A DNA stretch of 64,000 bases from Legionella sp. (GTDB taxonomy: Bacteria; Pseudomonadota; Gammaproteobacteria; Legionellales; Legionellaceae), in contig JACCWN010000019.1 of the NCBI GenBank assembly GCA_013697625.1, positions 23,322 through 87,321 on the forward strand. Direction: 5' to 3'. Of this stretch, positions 34,465 to 43,842 are shown in pieces. The position numbers were made by a program, and so were the translations under genes. The notes under the pieces were generated by a model, which worked only from the letters and a program-made list of their open reading frames with translations, was not told where the DNA came from and did not search any database. Positions within the stretch are counted from its first letter, which is position 1. Each line of letters begins with the position of its first letter.

Positions 34465-35484
34465 ATGAAAGAGAAGACAGTAGCTGATTTTAAAACAAAA
34501 GAAAGCATAGCTTCAGCCATAGAACATAACTTGCAGTCAGGTGGAGATATAACTTCTGTTATAACACCTAATATGATTGATCATGCTAGTACAAGGCAGT
34601 GTTTGTTGATACTCCATGAGCGTTTAAGTGTGTTACTGGGAGATAAAACGCCTGAGGTCAAAAAGCAATTTGAATCTTTACTTGATATTTTATTAAAATT
34701 CGGATCTCTACAAGGATCTTCCTCAGACATTACAAAACAAGTAATTAAAATAATGTGGAATGATACAACCTTATATAAAGGTCCCAGACAATTACTGGAT
34801 TTTCTAGAGCAATCGCCTTCAGTATCTGATGATTTGAAAAAACAAATTTATGCTATAAGTTACCTAGCATTTACTCAACTACAGTCTATGATACCGAGCA
34901 TTGGGTTTGGAAAACAAAAAACCGAACTTGTTGAACAGAATAAAAGAACTATTACATGCTTCAACTCCTTAATTACTCAGCAAAAACTACTGCCCCAAGA
35001 TTCTAAATTACAAGAAGAAAAAAAAGTTGAAACCCTTGCTAACATAGCCCCAAATAAAGAAATACCTGAATTAAACAATTTGAAAGTAACTTTAAACAAA
35101 TTGAAGGTAACAAGACATGAATTGTTGTATCCATCTGGTCTAAAACAAAGCATCAATACTAAATTGGAAATATTTGGACATTTCAAACAGTCCACAGTTA
35201 ATAAAGTTGCACTAAAGGCAGAATATGATGCTTTATTTTTTGCCGCTAACTATATAGATATAAGAGATAAAAAGATTCCTGTAAAAAATGATACTAAATT
35301 ACATAGGTTACTTAATGATGTTCTCACTATAATTACACCAAAATCAACTACCCGGGATGCATTACGGATCCAAACTGGTCATAGAGCTCAAGACTTTGCA
35401 AGGATATCTAAAATCAACGAATTTATGGACAGACATGGAATTTCCAGGGATGTACAACCTGTTGTAACTCCAAATACACGATGA
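34465..35484 (+). CDS. Hypothetical protein, candidate Dot/Icm effector
   Basis: A 339-residue protein with no signal peptide, no membrane segment and no recognised domain. It is rich in Lys, Thr, Gln and Leu and appears mostly helical, with two similar short helices in NNLKVTLNKLKVTRHELL. The C terminus (DRHGISRDVQPVVTPNTR) is polar and lacks an obvious acidic E-block. The ATG at 34465 is preferred to a TTG at 34450. A PmrA-like promoter lies upstream, and PmrA controls many Dot/Icm effectors in Legionella, so an effector role is possible but unproven. Confidence 0.7.
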   Translation: MKEKTVADFKTKESIASAIEHNLQSGGDITSVITPNMIDHASTRQCLLILHERLSVLLGDKTPEVKKQFESLLDILLKFGSLQGSSSDITKQVIKIMWNDTTLYKGPRQLLDFLEQSPSVSDDLKKQIYAISYLAFTQLQSMIPSIGFGKQKTELVEQNKRTITCFNSLITQQKLLPQDSKLQEEKKVETLANIAPNKEIPELNNLKVTLNKLKVTRHELLYPSGLKQSINTKLEIFGHFKQSTVNKVALKAEYDALFFAANYIDIRDKKIPVKNDTKLHRLLNDVLTIITPKSTTRDALRIQTGHRAQDFARISKINEFMDRHGISRDVQPVVTPNTR

Positions 35485-35562
35485 GTTATTGTAATAACTC
35501 ATCGTAAACTTCCCAGCTTATTCGCCATTTTTAGTTTGGATAATATACATCTTCAAAGATAA

Positions 35563-37617
35563 CTAGCCGCTTTGTTGAGGATCGAAGAATTTTTTGTCAT
35601 AGAAATGTTGCAGTTCTTGAAATAAACTTTTAGCAGGACTAAGCTTGGCAAAATCGCTGTTTAAATCATCTATCCATTGACCGGTTTTTAAGTTTTGAAT
35701 GACGGCTAGATAGCTTGCTTCCTTGGGATACAAAGCCAAAACCCACTCATCTTTGATGATACCATATAGCTTTTGCTGATTGATTTTCTTGACTTGCTTG
35801 GTTTTGAGCTCAAGTTCGCCATTGTTTTTATTTACTTTATATAATTGTTTGCCCAAGACAAGGGCTTGTTTTTTTGAAATGTCTTGATTTGGAAACATGC
35901 CACTTTCTATAAAAAAACTTCGATGTTCAGGTAGGTTTTTGCCATTTAAAATAGAGGCAAGTAAGGAGATTCCATCCATTGAGTTATTTTTTATCTTGAG
36001 AAAATCCAAAAGGGTAGGGGCAATATCAATCAAAGCTGTACGGGTTGCAATACTAATCTTTGGATTAACAGTTTGCCCCTGGCTATTCAAATGAAAGGCT
36101 AAAATACTGTGATATTGTCCAGGGCTTAATATATCTGAACCATGTCCCACACTTTTATTCAACTCTGTTGAAGTTTTATGCTCCAAATAGTCAGCCAATG
36201 CACTGGGTAATTTGCCCTGATAGTTAGAATTATTGGTAAGCCTTGCATTTTTATCATACAGTACTTCCCCGTGATCACTGAGTGTTAGCAAGATACTAGT
36301 GTCTAATAGGTGATTATCCTTTAAAAACATATACAAAGATTCAAATTGTTTATCCACTCGAGACAAAGCGCTTATATACAACAAATCAGGATTGCCAGGA
36401 TTCATCTTGTCATTTGTAAGTTCAGGATCACTGTCGGCCCAAGAATAAGGCCAGTGGGGCAAGGTGAAATGCACTGCTAAAAATAGAGGCTTATTACTTT
36501 TTTGAATTCGACCTATTTCTTTTTCTAAACTGGTATTAAAGGTTTGTGGATAATAAGAAAAATTGCTGGCACGATTCATATGATTATAAGGAAATAACCA
36601 TGCACTTATGGGGAAATTGATGATTAAATTACTTAAAGGAAAATCATTGAAAGCACCTAATAAGACATCATTTACCCCTAATTTCGGTCCTAGGATGTTT
36701 TGAAATCCAAATTGTTTATCTAATCCATTAAAGCGTCTATCATCGCTTGCAAATACTGTGTTATAACCCAATTCATTCAAGGTCCAAACAATACTGGCTT
36801 TACGCCTAACTGTGGGTTTTGCCACTAAATTTTCATAGGCATGGTGATGCTTTGTATATAACCCAGTTAAAATTGAACACCAGGCAGGGAATGTTCTGGC
36901 CAGGGGACTTATGGTATTAGTAAATTGCGTACTGTTTTTTAAATGCTTAAATAAAAAGGGCATGGTGTGTGCATTTACACTTTCAAGGCTCAGGGAGTCA
37001 ATACCTAAAATGATGATATTGGGCTGGGACTTTTGAACAGGAAGTACTTGAGGCACACTAAGCTCAGGCCTCTGGCTATTTAACAAGATAAAACTCAATA
37101 ATACAATTATAAACAAATGGCCTATCTTAATCTTCTTAAGTCTTATCGCATCAATCACGGTTGCTGAAACAGCATACATTGTGATACAACCAAGACAAAT
37201 CAGAGAAAAAGACAATAAAATCAAAAGAATTGGGGAAGGAAACAGGGAAATCAGCAATTCGCCAAAGACACTGAGTGGAAAATAATAAGCATTTGCACTC
37301 AATAAAGCACATACTGACATAGACCAAATGATTATTTGCCAGCCTTCTTTTGAAAAATAAAATGTTCTAACTGCCAATAGCTTTTGGAGAATATACCCTT
37401 GTATGAGGGACAATAAGGTGTAAAGAACCAGATGAACACATAGGGTTGCCAACAACTCTTCGTATACTGTCCATGGCATTCTAATGGCACTGATAAAACT
37501 GCCAGCTTCTGAATATACATACAATAACTGTAATCCAAAAAAACACCCATTCAGAAGTAAAAACATGTAAAAGCAAGATGCAAAGCGAAAGTGATGTTTT
37601 GAAGCGCTGGTGAACAT
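35563..37617 (-). CDS. Membrane sulfatase/phosphatase-fold protein (YejM-like)
   Basis: A 684-residue protein with about five N-terminal membrane helices (to residue 190) followed by a periplasmic alkaline phosphatase-superfamily domain. Motifs are PNIIILGIDSLSLESV (metal-binding Asp), RTFPAWCSILTGLYTKHHH with Thr at the usual nucleophile region, LFLAVHFTLPHWPYSW and TLSDHGEVL (distal metal site). The topology resembles E. coli YejM/PbgA, an LPS regulator, but the active-site residues look more complete here, so real hydrolase or transferase activity is possible. It lies 12 bp beyond recR on the same strand. Confidence 0.82.
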   Translation of the reverse strand: MFTSASKHHFRFASCFYMFLLLNGCFFGLQLLYVYSEAGSFISAIRMPWTVYEELLATLCVHLVLYTLLSLIQGYILQKLLAVRTFYFSKEGWQIIIWSMSVCALLSANAYYFPLSVFGELLISLFPSPILLILLSFSLICLGCITMYAVSATVIDAIRLKKIKIGHLFIIVLLSFILLNSQRPELSVPQVLPVQKSQPNIIILGIDSLSLESVNAHTMPFLFKHLKNSTQFTNTISPLARTFPAWCSILTGLYTKHHHAYENLVAKPTVRRKASIVWTLNELGYNTVFASDDRRFNGLDKQFGFQNILGPKLGVNDVLLGAFNDFPLSNLIINFPISAWLFPYNHMNRASNFSYYPQTFNTSLEKEIGRIQKSNKPLFLAVHFTLPHWPYSWADSDPELTNDKMNPGNPDLLYISALSRVDKQFESLYMFLKDNHLLDTSILLTLSDHGEVLYDKNARLTNNSNYQGKLPSALADYLEHKTSTELNKSVGHGSDILSPGQYHSILAFHLNSQGQTVNPKISIATRTALIDIAPTLLDFLKIKNNSMDGISLLASILNGKNLPEHRSFFIESGMFPNQDISKKQALVLGKQLYKVNKNNGELELKTKQVKKINQQKLYGIIKDEWVLALYPKEASYLAVIQNLKTGQWIDDLNSDFAKLSPAKSLFQELQHFYDKKFFDPQQSG

Positions 37618-37629
37618 AAACCTTACTGC

Positions 37630-38223
37630 CTAGGGATGGACAATTGCACGATTACGAAGTGCGCTGCTAATGGTATTGCTATCTAGAAATTCTAACTCAC
37701 CACCTGAGGGGATGCCGTGAGCTAATTGGCTTAGATTGATATTTTCACTTTTAATTAACTGATTGATAAAATGTACAGTAGTTTGTCCTTCTATGCTTGG
37801 ATTTAAAGCCAGAATGACTTCCTTAATTTGTTCGTCAATGATCAGTGCTTTAAGTTTGGGTAATCCTATTTCTTCTGGTCCTAAACCATCTAGGGGCGAA
37901 ATTTTTCCCATGAGTACAAAATAAAGTCCACCAAAGGCGTTGCTTTGTTCTATAGCAGAAACATCAGCTGGATTTGAAACCACACACAATACAGTGGGAT
38001 CGCGGTTAGGATCACAACATAAAGTGCAAAGGTTTGCCTCTGAGTAATTGTTGCAACGTTGGCAATGCCCGATGTTGTTCATAGCTTGCTCCAAACAAGC
38101 AGCGAGGTGTAAGCCTCGCTGTCTTTGGTACTGGAGTAAATGAAACACCATACGTTGCGCAGATTTTGGACCCACACCCGGTAAACAGCGAAGTGCTTCA
38201 ACCAAGCGTTTTAGAGTATCCAT
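37630..38223 (-). CDS. recR: Recombination mediator RecR
   Basis: A 197-residue protein that acts with RecF and RecO to load RecA at single-strand gaps. It has an N-terminal HhH segment (LRCLPGVGPKSAQRMVFHLL), a C4 zinc finger (CQRCNNYSEANLCTLCC) and a TOPRIM domain (VLCVVSNPADVSAIEQ, then GLYFVLMG). It follows ybaB by 8 bp in the conserved dnaX-ybaB-recR order. Confidence 0.96.
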   Translation of the reverse strand: MDTLKRLVEALRCLPGVGPKSAQRMVFHLLQYQRQRGLHLAACLEQAMNNIGHCQRCNNYSEANLCTLCCDPNRDPTVLCVVSNPADVSAIEQSNAFGGLYFVLMGKISPLDGLGPEEIGLPKLKALIIDEQIKEVILALNPSIEGQTTVHFINQLIKSENINLSQLAHGIPSGGELEFLDSNTISSALRNRAIVHP

Positions 38224-38231
38224 GCCTAAGC

Positions 38232-38570
38232 CTATCCCTTCTCTTCATCACCCAACAAATCAGTTGGTATGTTAAGACCGGCAGTCAGCTGACTGATTTT
38301 TTCTTTAGATACTTTTTCAATTTTTCGTACGGCGTCGTTGATAGCTGCAGCCACTAAGTCTTCTAACATTTCAACGTCTTCTTCCATGAGGGAAGGCTTA
38401 ATCTTAACTTCAACGACGTCATGGCGACCATTCATTTTGATTGCGACCATGCTGCCACCTGATTCGCCAGTTACAACAAGTTCTGTTAGTTGTTGTTGTG
38501 CTTCTTGCATGCGTTGTTGCATTTTTTGGGCTTCTTTCATTAGATTGCCAAGGTTTTGATTCATACTCAT
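38232..38570 (-). CDS. YbaB/EbfC family nucleoid-associated protein
   Basis: A 112-residue DNA-binding protein. It has the N-terminal coiled helix ([21 protein letters not shown]) and the central beta sheet with [30 protein letters not shown] that define YbaB/EbfC dimers. It is located between dnaX and recR, as in most bacteria. Confidence 0.95.
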   Translation of the reverse strand: MSMNQNLGNLMKEAQKMQQRMQEAQQQLTELVVTGESGGSMVAIKMNGRHDVVEVKIKPSLMEEDVEMLEDLVAAAINDAVRKIEKVSKEKISQLTAGLNIPTDLLGDEEKG

Positions 38571-38602
38571 TTAAGTCCTCGATTAAGTTAGGTTAGTTAA
38601 CA

Positions 38603-40264
38603 TTATAATTCATCTTTTAGTGAGACAATAGAATTTTTGACCAATTCAGCTGAAAAATCTTGTTTTATTTGTTGAAACACTGGATCAGAGGCCAAAGCCT
38701 CTTCTGCTTTTTGCAGTTTATCTTGGGTGCGTTGATCTTTTTGTTGCGCAGGTGTTGTTGTTTGGCTGTTTTTTGTACTTAAAAAGAGTTTAATGGGACT
38801 TTGATAATACAAAGACAGGGCTGCTTCTATACGCATGGTTGTACTAGGTGTAAATAAGGATTGGAAACCTTTGGCAAGGCCCAGGGTAACATTGCGACCC
38901 TCTTTAGAAATGAACTCAGAATTTTCGACTGCAGTTAGAGCCAAACCTGATAATTTGAGGCTTGTAATAATACTAGACCAATTATCCGAGGTGATATCAA
39001 TGGTTGCAGGGGGCATAGATAGGGAGTGGGTTGCAGGTGGTTGTATTGCCTGAGGGACAGGTGCAGAGATGGAGACTACTGCTGCATCGTTTTTGGGCAT
39101 CTCAGAGAACTCAGATAAGTGAGCTGAGCTGGTTGGAGCCTGTTCATTGGTTTGGGATGCCATAGCTTGCGACTTCACCTGCGGTGCTGGTCGAAAGGTT
39201 AACATCCGCAGTAGGGTCATGCTAAAACCAATGCTAAGCGTGGGAGCAAGTTGAATGTCCTCACGACTTTTAATGGCAATTTGATAAAATAGTTGAACAT
39301 CTTCAGCACATAATTGTTGAGCCAAGGCTTTCACCTGCGCTGAGGGGCTAATCAATGCATTGTTATCGCCTATACTTAAATAAACCGTCAGTTGGTGTAA
39401 ATAGGTTTGTAGTTCATCCAACACATAATTGAAATGCCCACCTTCGGCTTCAATTTGTTGGGTCAATTCTAATAATAAGATTGGATTTTCTGCAGCTAAA
39501 GCTTGGAGCAATTGAATGGCATAATCTTGCTGTGTATACCCTAAAATTTGTTTAACTTCTTGAGTATAGACGGTTTTATTGGCATAAGTAATGGCATGAT
39601 CTAATAAACTCAAGGCATCTCGCATGCTGCCGTGGGCGGCTTTTGCTAATAAATGCAAGGCTTCCATTTCATACTCTAATTGTTCATCCTTTAGAATGAT
39701 TTGCAAGTGCTGACTGATTATGTCCGCCGGCAGGTGTTTGAGATTAAACTGTAAACAACGAGATAAAACAGTCACCGGCAATTTTTGAGGATCTGTAGTA
39801 GCTAAAATAAATTTTACATGAGCAGGGGGTTCTTCAAGGGTTTTTAATAGTGCATTAAAGCTATGCTGTGACAACATATGCACTTCATCTATTAGATATA
39901 TTTTAAAACGTCCATTGGTGGTTGCGTATTGAACATTATCCAATAATTCTCGAGTGTCTTCCACCCGCGTTTTTGAAGCGCCATCGATTTCAATAAGGTC
40001 GATGAACCGTCCTTGCTCAATGGCAGTACAAGCATCACATTGTAGACAGGGCTCTGAGGAAATCCCTTGCTCACAGTTCAATGCTTTAGCTAAAATACGA
40101 GCCACACTTGTTTTACCAACACCGCGAGTGCCAGTAAAAAGATAGGCATGGTGTAGTCGCTGCTGATTCAGTGCATTGATTAAGGCTTTATTAATATGTT
40201 CTTGGCCAACCAGTTGAGAAAAGGTGCGTGGTCGCCATTTACGAGCAAGTGCCAGATAACTCAT
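38603..40264 (-). CDS. dnaX: DNA polymerase III subunit tau/gamma
   Basis: A 553-residue clamp-loader ATPase. Walker A is GTRGVGKTSVAR near residue 45, followed by the four-cysteine zinc module (CEQGISSEPCLQCDAC), the Walker B-like LIDEVHMLS and the SRC motif VLSRCLQF. The C-terminal third is Ser/Ala/Gln-rich and then binds the polymerase core. It is shorter than E. coli tau (643 residues). No convincing A-AAA-AAG slippery heptamer was seen, so a separate gamma product is uncertain. Confidence 0.95.
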   Translation of the reverse strand: MSYLALARKWRPRTFSQLVGQEHINKALINALNQQRLHHAYLFTGTRGVGKTSVARILAKALNCEQGISSEPCLQCDACTAIEQGRFIDLIEIDGASKTRVEDTRELLDNVQYATTNGRFKIYLIDEVHMLSQHSFNALLKTLEEPPAHVKFILATTDPQKLPVTVLSRCLQFNLKHLPADIISQHLQIILKDEQLEYEMEALHLLAKAAHGSMRDALSLLDHAITYANKTVYTQEVKQILGYTQQDYAIQLLQALAAENPILLLELTQQIEAEGGHFNYVLDELQTYLHQLTVYLSIGDNNALISPSAQVKALAQQLCAEDVQLFYQIAIKSREDIQLAPTLSIGFSMTLLRMLTFRPAPQVKSQAMASQTNEQAPTSSAHLSEFSEMPKNDAAVVSISAPVPQAIQPPATHSLSMPPATIDITSDNWSSIITSLKLSGLALTAVENSEFISKEGRNVTLGLAKGFQSLFTPSTTMRIEAALSLYYQSPIKLFLSTKNSQTTTPAQQKDQRTQDKLQKAEEALASDPVFQQIKQDFSAELVKNSIVSLKDEL

Positions 40265-40283
40265 CTATTTGTTGTCGCATTTG

Positions 40284-40396
40284 GGTGGCAGCTCTAAAAG
40301 CCACACCTCGGCGCTCGAATCAATTATTACCGCTGCTCCCTTCCGGGCCTGACGGGGTTCATAATCTATCGCCGCGAGGGAACCAATAGAGCCACC
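40284..40396 (-). ncRNA. ffs: Signal recognition particle 4.5S RNA
   Basis: Read on the minus strand, the ends GGTGGCTCT and GAGCTGCCACC pair to close a long hairpin. The apical loop contains the SRP signature CAGGCCCGGAAGGGAGCAGC, which holds the GGAA tetraloop and the Ffh-binding internal loops. The length is about 113 nt, as expected for bacterial 4.5S RNA. The gene lies between lipA and dnaX. Exact ends are estimated from the pairing. Confidence 0.93.
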
Positions 40397-40482
40397 ATAG
40401 TTGAAGAACGAAGAGTAGCAAAAAAAGAAAAGCTTAGCTAGTCTTGTCTGAAAAATATTTTATGCCAAGGGAGGGGATCACT

Positions 40483-41472
40483 TTAAACATCCAATCCCAA
40501 ATTATCCCGTTTAAAAACTTTATCCGCACGATAACTAGAACGTACCAAGGGGCCTGAGGCCACTTCAAAAAATCCTTTTTTTAAACCAATCTGCCTTAAT
40601 TGCGCAAATGTTTCTGGGCTGACGTAACGGTGTATAGGAAGATGGTTTTTTGTGGGTTGCAAATATTGACCTAAGGTAAGGATATCAATGTGATGGTCTC
40701 TTAAATCATCCATGGTTTGAATGATTTCTTCATCGGTTTCACCCAAGCCCAACATCAAACTTGTCTTGGTTAATATATTGGGTCTATATTGTTTTGCATA
40801 GGCTAGCACCTTGAGGGTTTGGTGGTATCCTGCTCGACTGTCTCGGACTGGGTGAGTTAGCCTTTCTACTGTTTCAATGTTTTGTGCAAATACGTCAAGG
40901 CCACTGTCTAACAACAGCGCTATGTCTTTCTCTACACCTTGGAAGTCTGGGGTTAAGGCTTCAATTTTAATGTGAGGCATACGTTGTTTGATGGCCTTGA
41001 TTGTATTTGCATAATGACTGGCCCCGCCATCAGGTAAATCATCGCGGTTAACCGAGGTCAATACGACATAATCAAGATTCATTAGAGCGACTGTTGAGGC
41101 GGTATTTTCTGGCTCTCTCGCATCCAACCATCCATGAGGATTGCCTGTATCTACTGCACAAAAACGACAAGCTCTGGTACATACAGAACCCATCAGCATG
41201 ATGGTTGCAGTGCCATGAGACCAACATTCAGCAATATTTGGACATTTGGCTTCTTCACAGACCGTAGCTAATCGATGTTTTTGAACCTGGGCTTTTACTG
41301 TATCATAGACAACCGAGGTTTGATTAACAATACGTAGCCATTTGGGCTTAGGCAGGCGCTCGTGGGGCTGTGCGGTAGATTTTACCCCATCTTTGATTGC
41401 ACTGAAGCCTTCTCGTGTTGTGTATTTTTTCCCACTTTCAACACGCACCGGGATATCAATCAGCTTACTCAT
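40483..41472 (-). CDS. lipA: Lipoyl synthase
   Basis: A 329-residue radical-SAM enzyme that inserts two sulfurs into protein-bound octanoate. The auxiliary cluster motif [12 protein letters not shown], the radical-SAM motif CTRACRFC and the C-terminal RSSYRADK are all present. The start at 41472 gives [11 protein letters not shown] and follows an AGGT purine stretch; the ATG at 41508 is less likely. It is divergent from ffh, with about 130 bp between them. Confidence 0.96.
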   Translation of the reverse strand: MSKLIDIPVRVESGKKYTTREGFSAIKDGVKSTAQPHERLPKPKWLRIVNQTSVVYDTVKAQVQKHRLATVCEEAKCPNIAECWSHGTATIMLMGSVCTRACRFCAVDTGNPHGWLDAREPENTASTVALMNLDYVVLTSVNRDDLPDGGASHYANTIKAIKQRMPHIKIEALTPDFQGVEKDIALLLDSGLDVFAQNIETVERLTHPVRDSRAGYHQTLKVLAYAKQYRPNILTKTSLMLGLGETDEEIIQTMDDLRDHHIDILTLGQYLQPTKNHLPIHRYVSPETFAQLRQIGLKKGFFEVASGPLVRSSYRADKVFKRDNLGLDV

Positions 41473-41602
41473 AAATATACCTAATTTCGAAAGATACAAT
41501 GATCCCAAAACAAATTACTAATATCAAGTAAATTAAGTGAAATCTAGTGTTACCTTTGAATAGCCTATGATATACTACGCATTTTCTTCGGATACTCTAA
41601 CT

Positions 41603-42979
41603 ATGTTTGATAATTTAACTGAGCGTTTAACCCGATCTTTTAAAAATTTACGCGGACAAGGTCGTTTAACTGAAGATAATATACAACAAGTCCTTCGTGA
41701 AATCAGATTGTCTCTTCTAGAAGCAGATGTTGCGCTTCCTGTCATTAAAGATTTCATTGAGCAAGTCAAACAAAAGGCCTTAGGCCAAGACGTTTCAACC
41801 CATTTAAATCCTCATCAAGCCTTTGTTAAAATCGTTCATGACGAATTAAAAGACACCATGGGCTCTGATCGCGCTGAGCTAAATTTCAAAACACAACCCC
41901 CAGCTGTTTTTTTAATGGCAGGCCTGCAGGGCTCTGGTAAAACAACCAGTTCTGCAAAATTGGCTCGTTATTTAAAAGAAACCGAAAATAAAAAAGTGAT
42001 GATGGTCAGCGTGGACGTTTACCGACCAGCTGCCATCCAACAACTTAAACTTCTAGCCGAACAAGTAGATGTTGCCTTTTACCCATCTTCTGTTGACGAA
42101 AAGCCCATTCAAATTGCAAAAAATGCATTAGAAAGTGCAAAAAAACAATACATGGACGTTTTGATTGTTGATACAGCTGGTCGCATGCACATTGACGATG
42201 AAATGATGTCTGAAATCAAAGCTTTGCACCAAACAGTGAACCCAATAGAAACACTTTTTGTTGTAGACAGCATGACAGGGCAAGACGCGGCCAATACTGC
42301 AAAGATTTTTCATGAAGCTTTGCCCTTGACTGGTATCATCCTTACAAAAACTGAAGGGGATGCACGAGGCGGCGCAGCTTTGTCCATTAGGAAAATCACT
42401 GGTAAACCCATCAAGTTCATAGGTACTGGTGAAAAAATTGATGCTCTGGAACCTTTTCACCCAGAGCGAATTGCCTCCAGAATTTTAGGCATGGGCGATA
42501 TCCTTACATTGATAGAAGAAGTTGAGAGAAAAACCGATAAAATAGCCAGCGATAAATTGGCAAAAAAATTAAAAAAAGGCAAAGGCTTTGATTTAGAAGA
42601 TTTCAAGCAACAATTATTACAAATGAATACCATGGGCGGCATCAGTAGTCTCATGACCAAATTACCGGGCATGGGTAAAATGCCTCAACAGGCAATGGAT
42701 CAAGTCAATGATAAATCCATGGCGCAAACCATTGCCATCATTAATTCCATGACGCCTAAAGAAAGACGCATTCCTAAATTAATCATTGGCTCAAGAAAAA
42801 AACGCATCGCTTTAGGGTCTGGCACTCAAATTCAAGATGTAAACCGTTTATTGAAACAATTTGATCAAATGCAGAAAATGATGAAAAAATTTACCAAACC
42901 TGGTGGCATGCAGAAAATGATGCGCGGTATTGGTGGATTGGCTGGGATGAAGGACATGTTTCCTGGGGATTTAAAATAA
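41603..42979 (+). CDS. ffh: Signal recognition particle protein Ffh
   Basis: A 458-residue SRP GTPase that binds 4.5S RNA and signal sequences. It has an N domain (MFDNLTERLTRSFKNLRGQG), G1 GLQGSGKTTSSAKLA, the G3 motif DTAGRMHID, the G4 TKTEGDARGG and a Met-rich M domain with MNSMTPKERR and a GMQKMMRGIGG tail. The start at 41603 gives the family N terminus; the ATG at 41567 would add a 12-residue leader. Its RNA partner ffs lies about 1.2 kb away on the other strand. Confidence 0.96.
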   Translation: MFDNLTERLTRSFKNLRGQGRLTEDNIQQVLREIRLSLLEADVALPVIKDFIEQVKQKALGQDVSTHLNPHQAFVKIVHDELKDTMGSDRAELNFKTQPPAVFLMAGLQGSGKTTSSAKLARYLKETENKKVMMVSVDVYRPAAIQQLKLLAEQVDVAFYPSSVDEKPIQIAKNALESAKKQYMDVLIVDTAGRMHIDDEMMSEIKALHQTVNPIETLFVVDSMTGQDAANTAKIFHEALPLTGIILTKTEGDARGGAALSIRKITGKPIKFIGTGEKIDALEPFHPERIASRILGMGDILTLIEEVERKTDKIASDKLAKKLKKGKGFDLEDFKQQLLQMNTMGGISSLMTKLPGMGKMPQQAMDQVNDKSMAQTIAIINSMTPKERRIPKLIIGSRKKRIALGSGTQIQDVNRLLKQFDQMQKMMKKFTKPGGMQKMMRGIGGLAGMKDMFPGDLK

Positions 42980-42992
42980 TTCTAAGAATGTC

Positions 42993-43021
42993 TTCACATG
43001 TCGAGTTAATTTTCGTACAAT
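42993..43021 (+). promoter_or_regulatory. Sigma70-type promoter for the rpsP operon
   Basis: TTCACA at 42993-42998 and TACAAT at 43016-43021 are separated by 17 bp and lie 40 bp upstream of the rpsP start. Both hexamers are close to consensus. The likely transcript is rpsP-rimM-trmD-rplS. Confidence 0.65.
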
Positions 43022-43061
43022 ACACAACATTTTTATATAAACTTTCAAGTAAAGGAAAATA

Positions 43062-43328
43062 ATGGTCGTTATACGTTTATCAAGAGCCGGCGCTAAAAAG
43101 CGTCCTTTTTATCACTTAGTGGTCACTGACAGCCGTAAGCGGCGCGATGGTGGATATATTGAGCCCCTTGGCTATTTTAATCCCATAGCTCGTGGCCAAG
43201 AAATACGTCTTCACATTGAAATGGACAAAGTGACCCATTGGATTGGTGTTGGCGCACAGCTATCTGATCGAGTCAGTGCTTTAATCAAAGAATTTAACAA
43301 AAAAGATAAAGCTAAGGCTGCTGCTTAA
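43062..43328 (+). CDS. rpsP: 30S ribosomal protein S16
   Basis: An 88-residue ribosomal protein. The N terminus [41 protein letters not shown] is almost invariant among S16 proteins. It is preceded by AAAGGAAAA. It is the first gene of the standard rpsP-rimM-trmD-rplS operon; rimM starts 4 bp after it. Confidence 0.97.
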   Translation: MVVIRLSRAGAKKRPFYHLVVTDSRKRRDGGYIEPLGYFNPIARGQEIRLHIEMDKVTHWIGVGAQLSDRVSALIKEFNKKDKAKAAA

Positions 43329-43332
43329 GATT

Positions 43333-43842
43333 GTGGATAATCAGACAAATTGGGTGGTTGTAGGCCGTTTTGGTCGTCCCTATGGTATCAAAGGATTTGT
43401 CAGAGTGCATTCTTTCACAGATCCGCGCGACAACATCTTAAGTTATAAAGATTGGCATATTTTCATAAACAAACAATGGCAACCCATTCAATTGTTAGAA
43501 ATAAAACCTCAGATTAAGGGCATCATTGCTCTGGTTAAAGGCTATGCTGAGTGTGATTTAGTTGTTGCTTTGACCAATGTGGATATTGCTATATCTCATG
43601 ACCAGCTGGCTAAGCTTCTTCCCGGAGAGTTTTATTGGCAACAGTTGATTGGATTAAATGTCATCAACAAGACAGGTGATGTCTTTGGTAAGGTCACTGA
43701 TGTGATGCCTACAGGCTCTAATGATGTGCTGGTGGTGGAGGGGGAAAAGCGACATTTAATTCCCTATTTGCCAGGTGAGTTTGTTTTGGACATTAGTATA
43801 GAAAAACAATGCATCATTGTTGATTGGGACTTGGATTTTTAA
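43333..43842 (+). CDS. rimM: 16S rRNA processing protein RimM
   Basis: A 169-residue protein that assists 30S maturation and binds S19. The N-terminal motif VVVGRFGRPYGIKGFVRVHSFTDP and the PRC-barrel-like C-terminal domain with VLVVEGEKRHLIPYLPGEFV are typical. A GTG start at 43333 is used, 4 bp after the rpsP stop. The stop is immediately followed by the trmD start. Confidence 0.96.
   Translation: MDNQTNWVVVGRFGRPYGIKGFVRVHSFTDPRDNILSYKDWHIFINKQWQPIQLLEIKPQIKGIIALVKGYAECDLVVALTNVDIAISHDQLAKLLPGEFYWQQLIGLNVINKTGDVFGKVTDVMPTGSNDVLVVEGEKRHLIPYLPGEFVLDISIEKQCIIVDWDLDF

Noticed and set aside
38603..39200. Programmed frameshift in dnaX
   Set aside because: No A-AAA-AAG heptamer with a downstream stem was found at the expected position; a short run of A at the ACAAAAAAC site does not fit.
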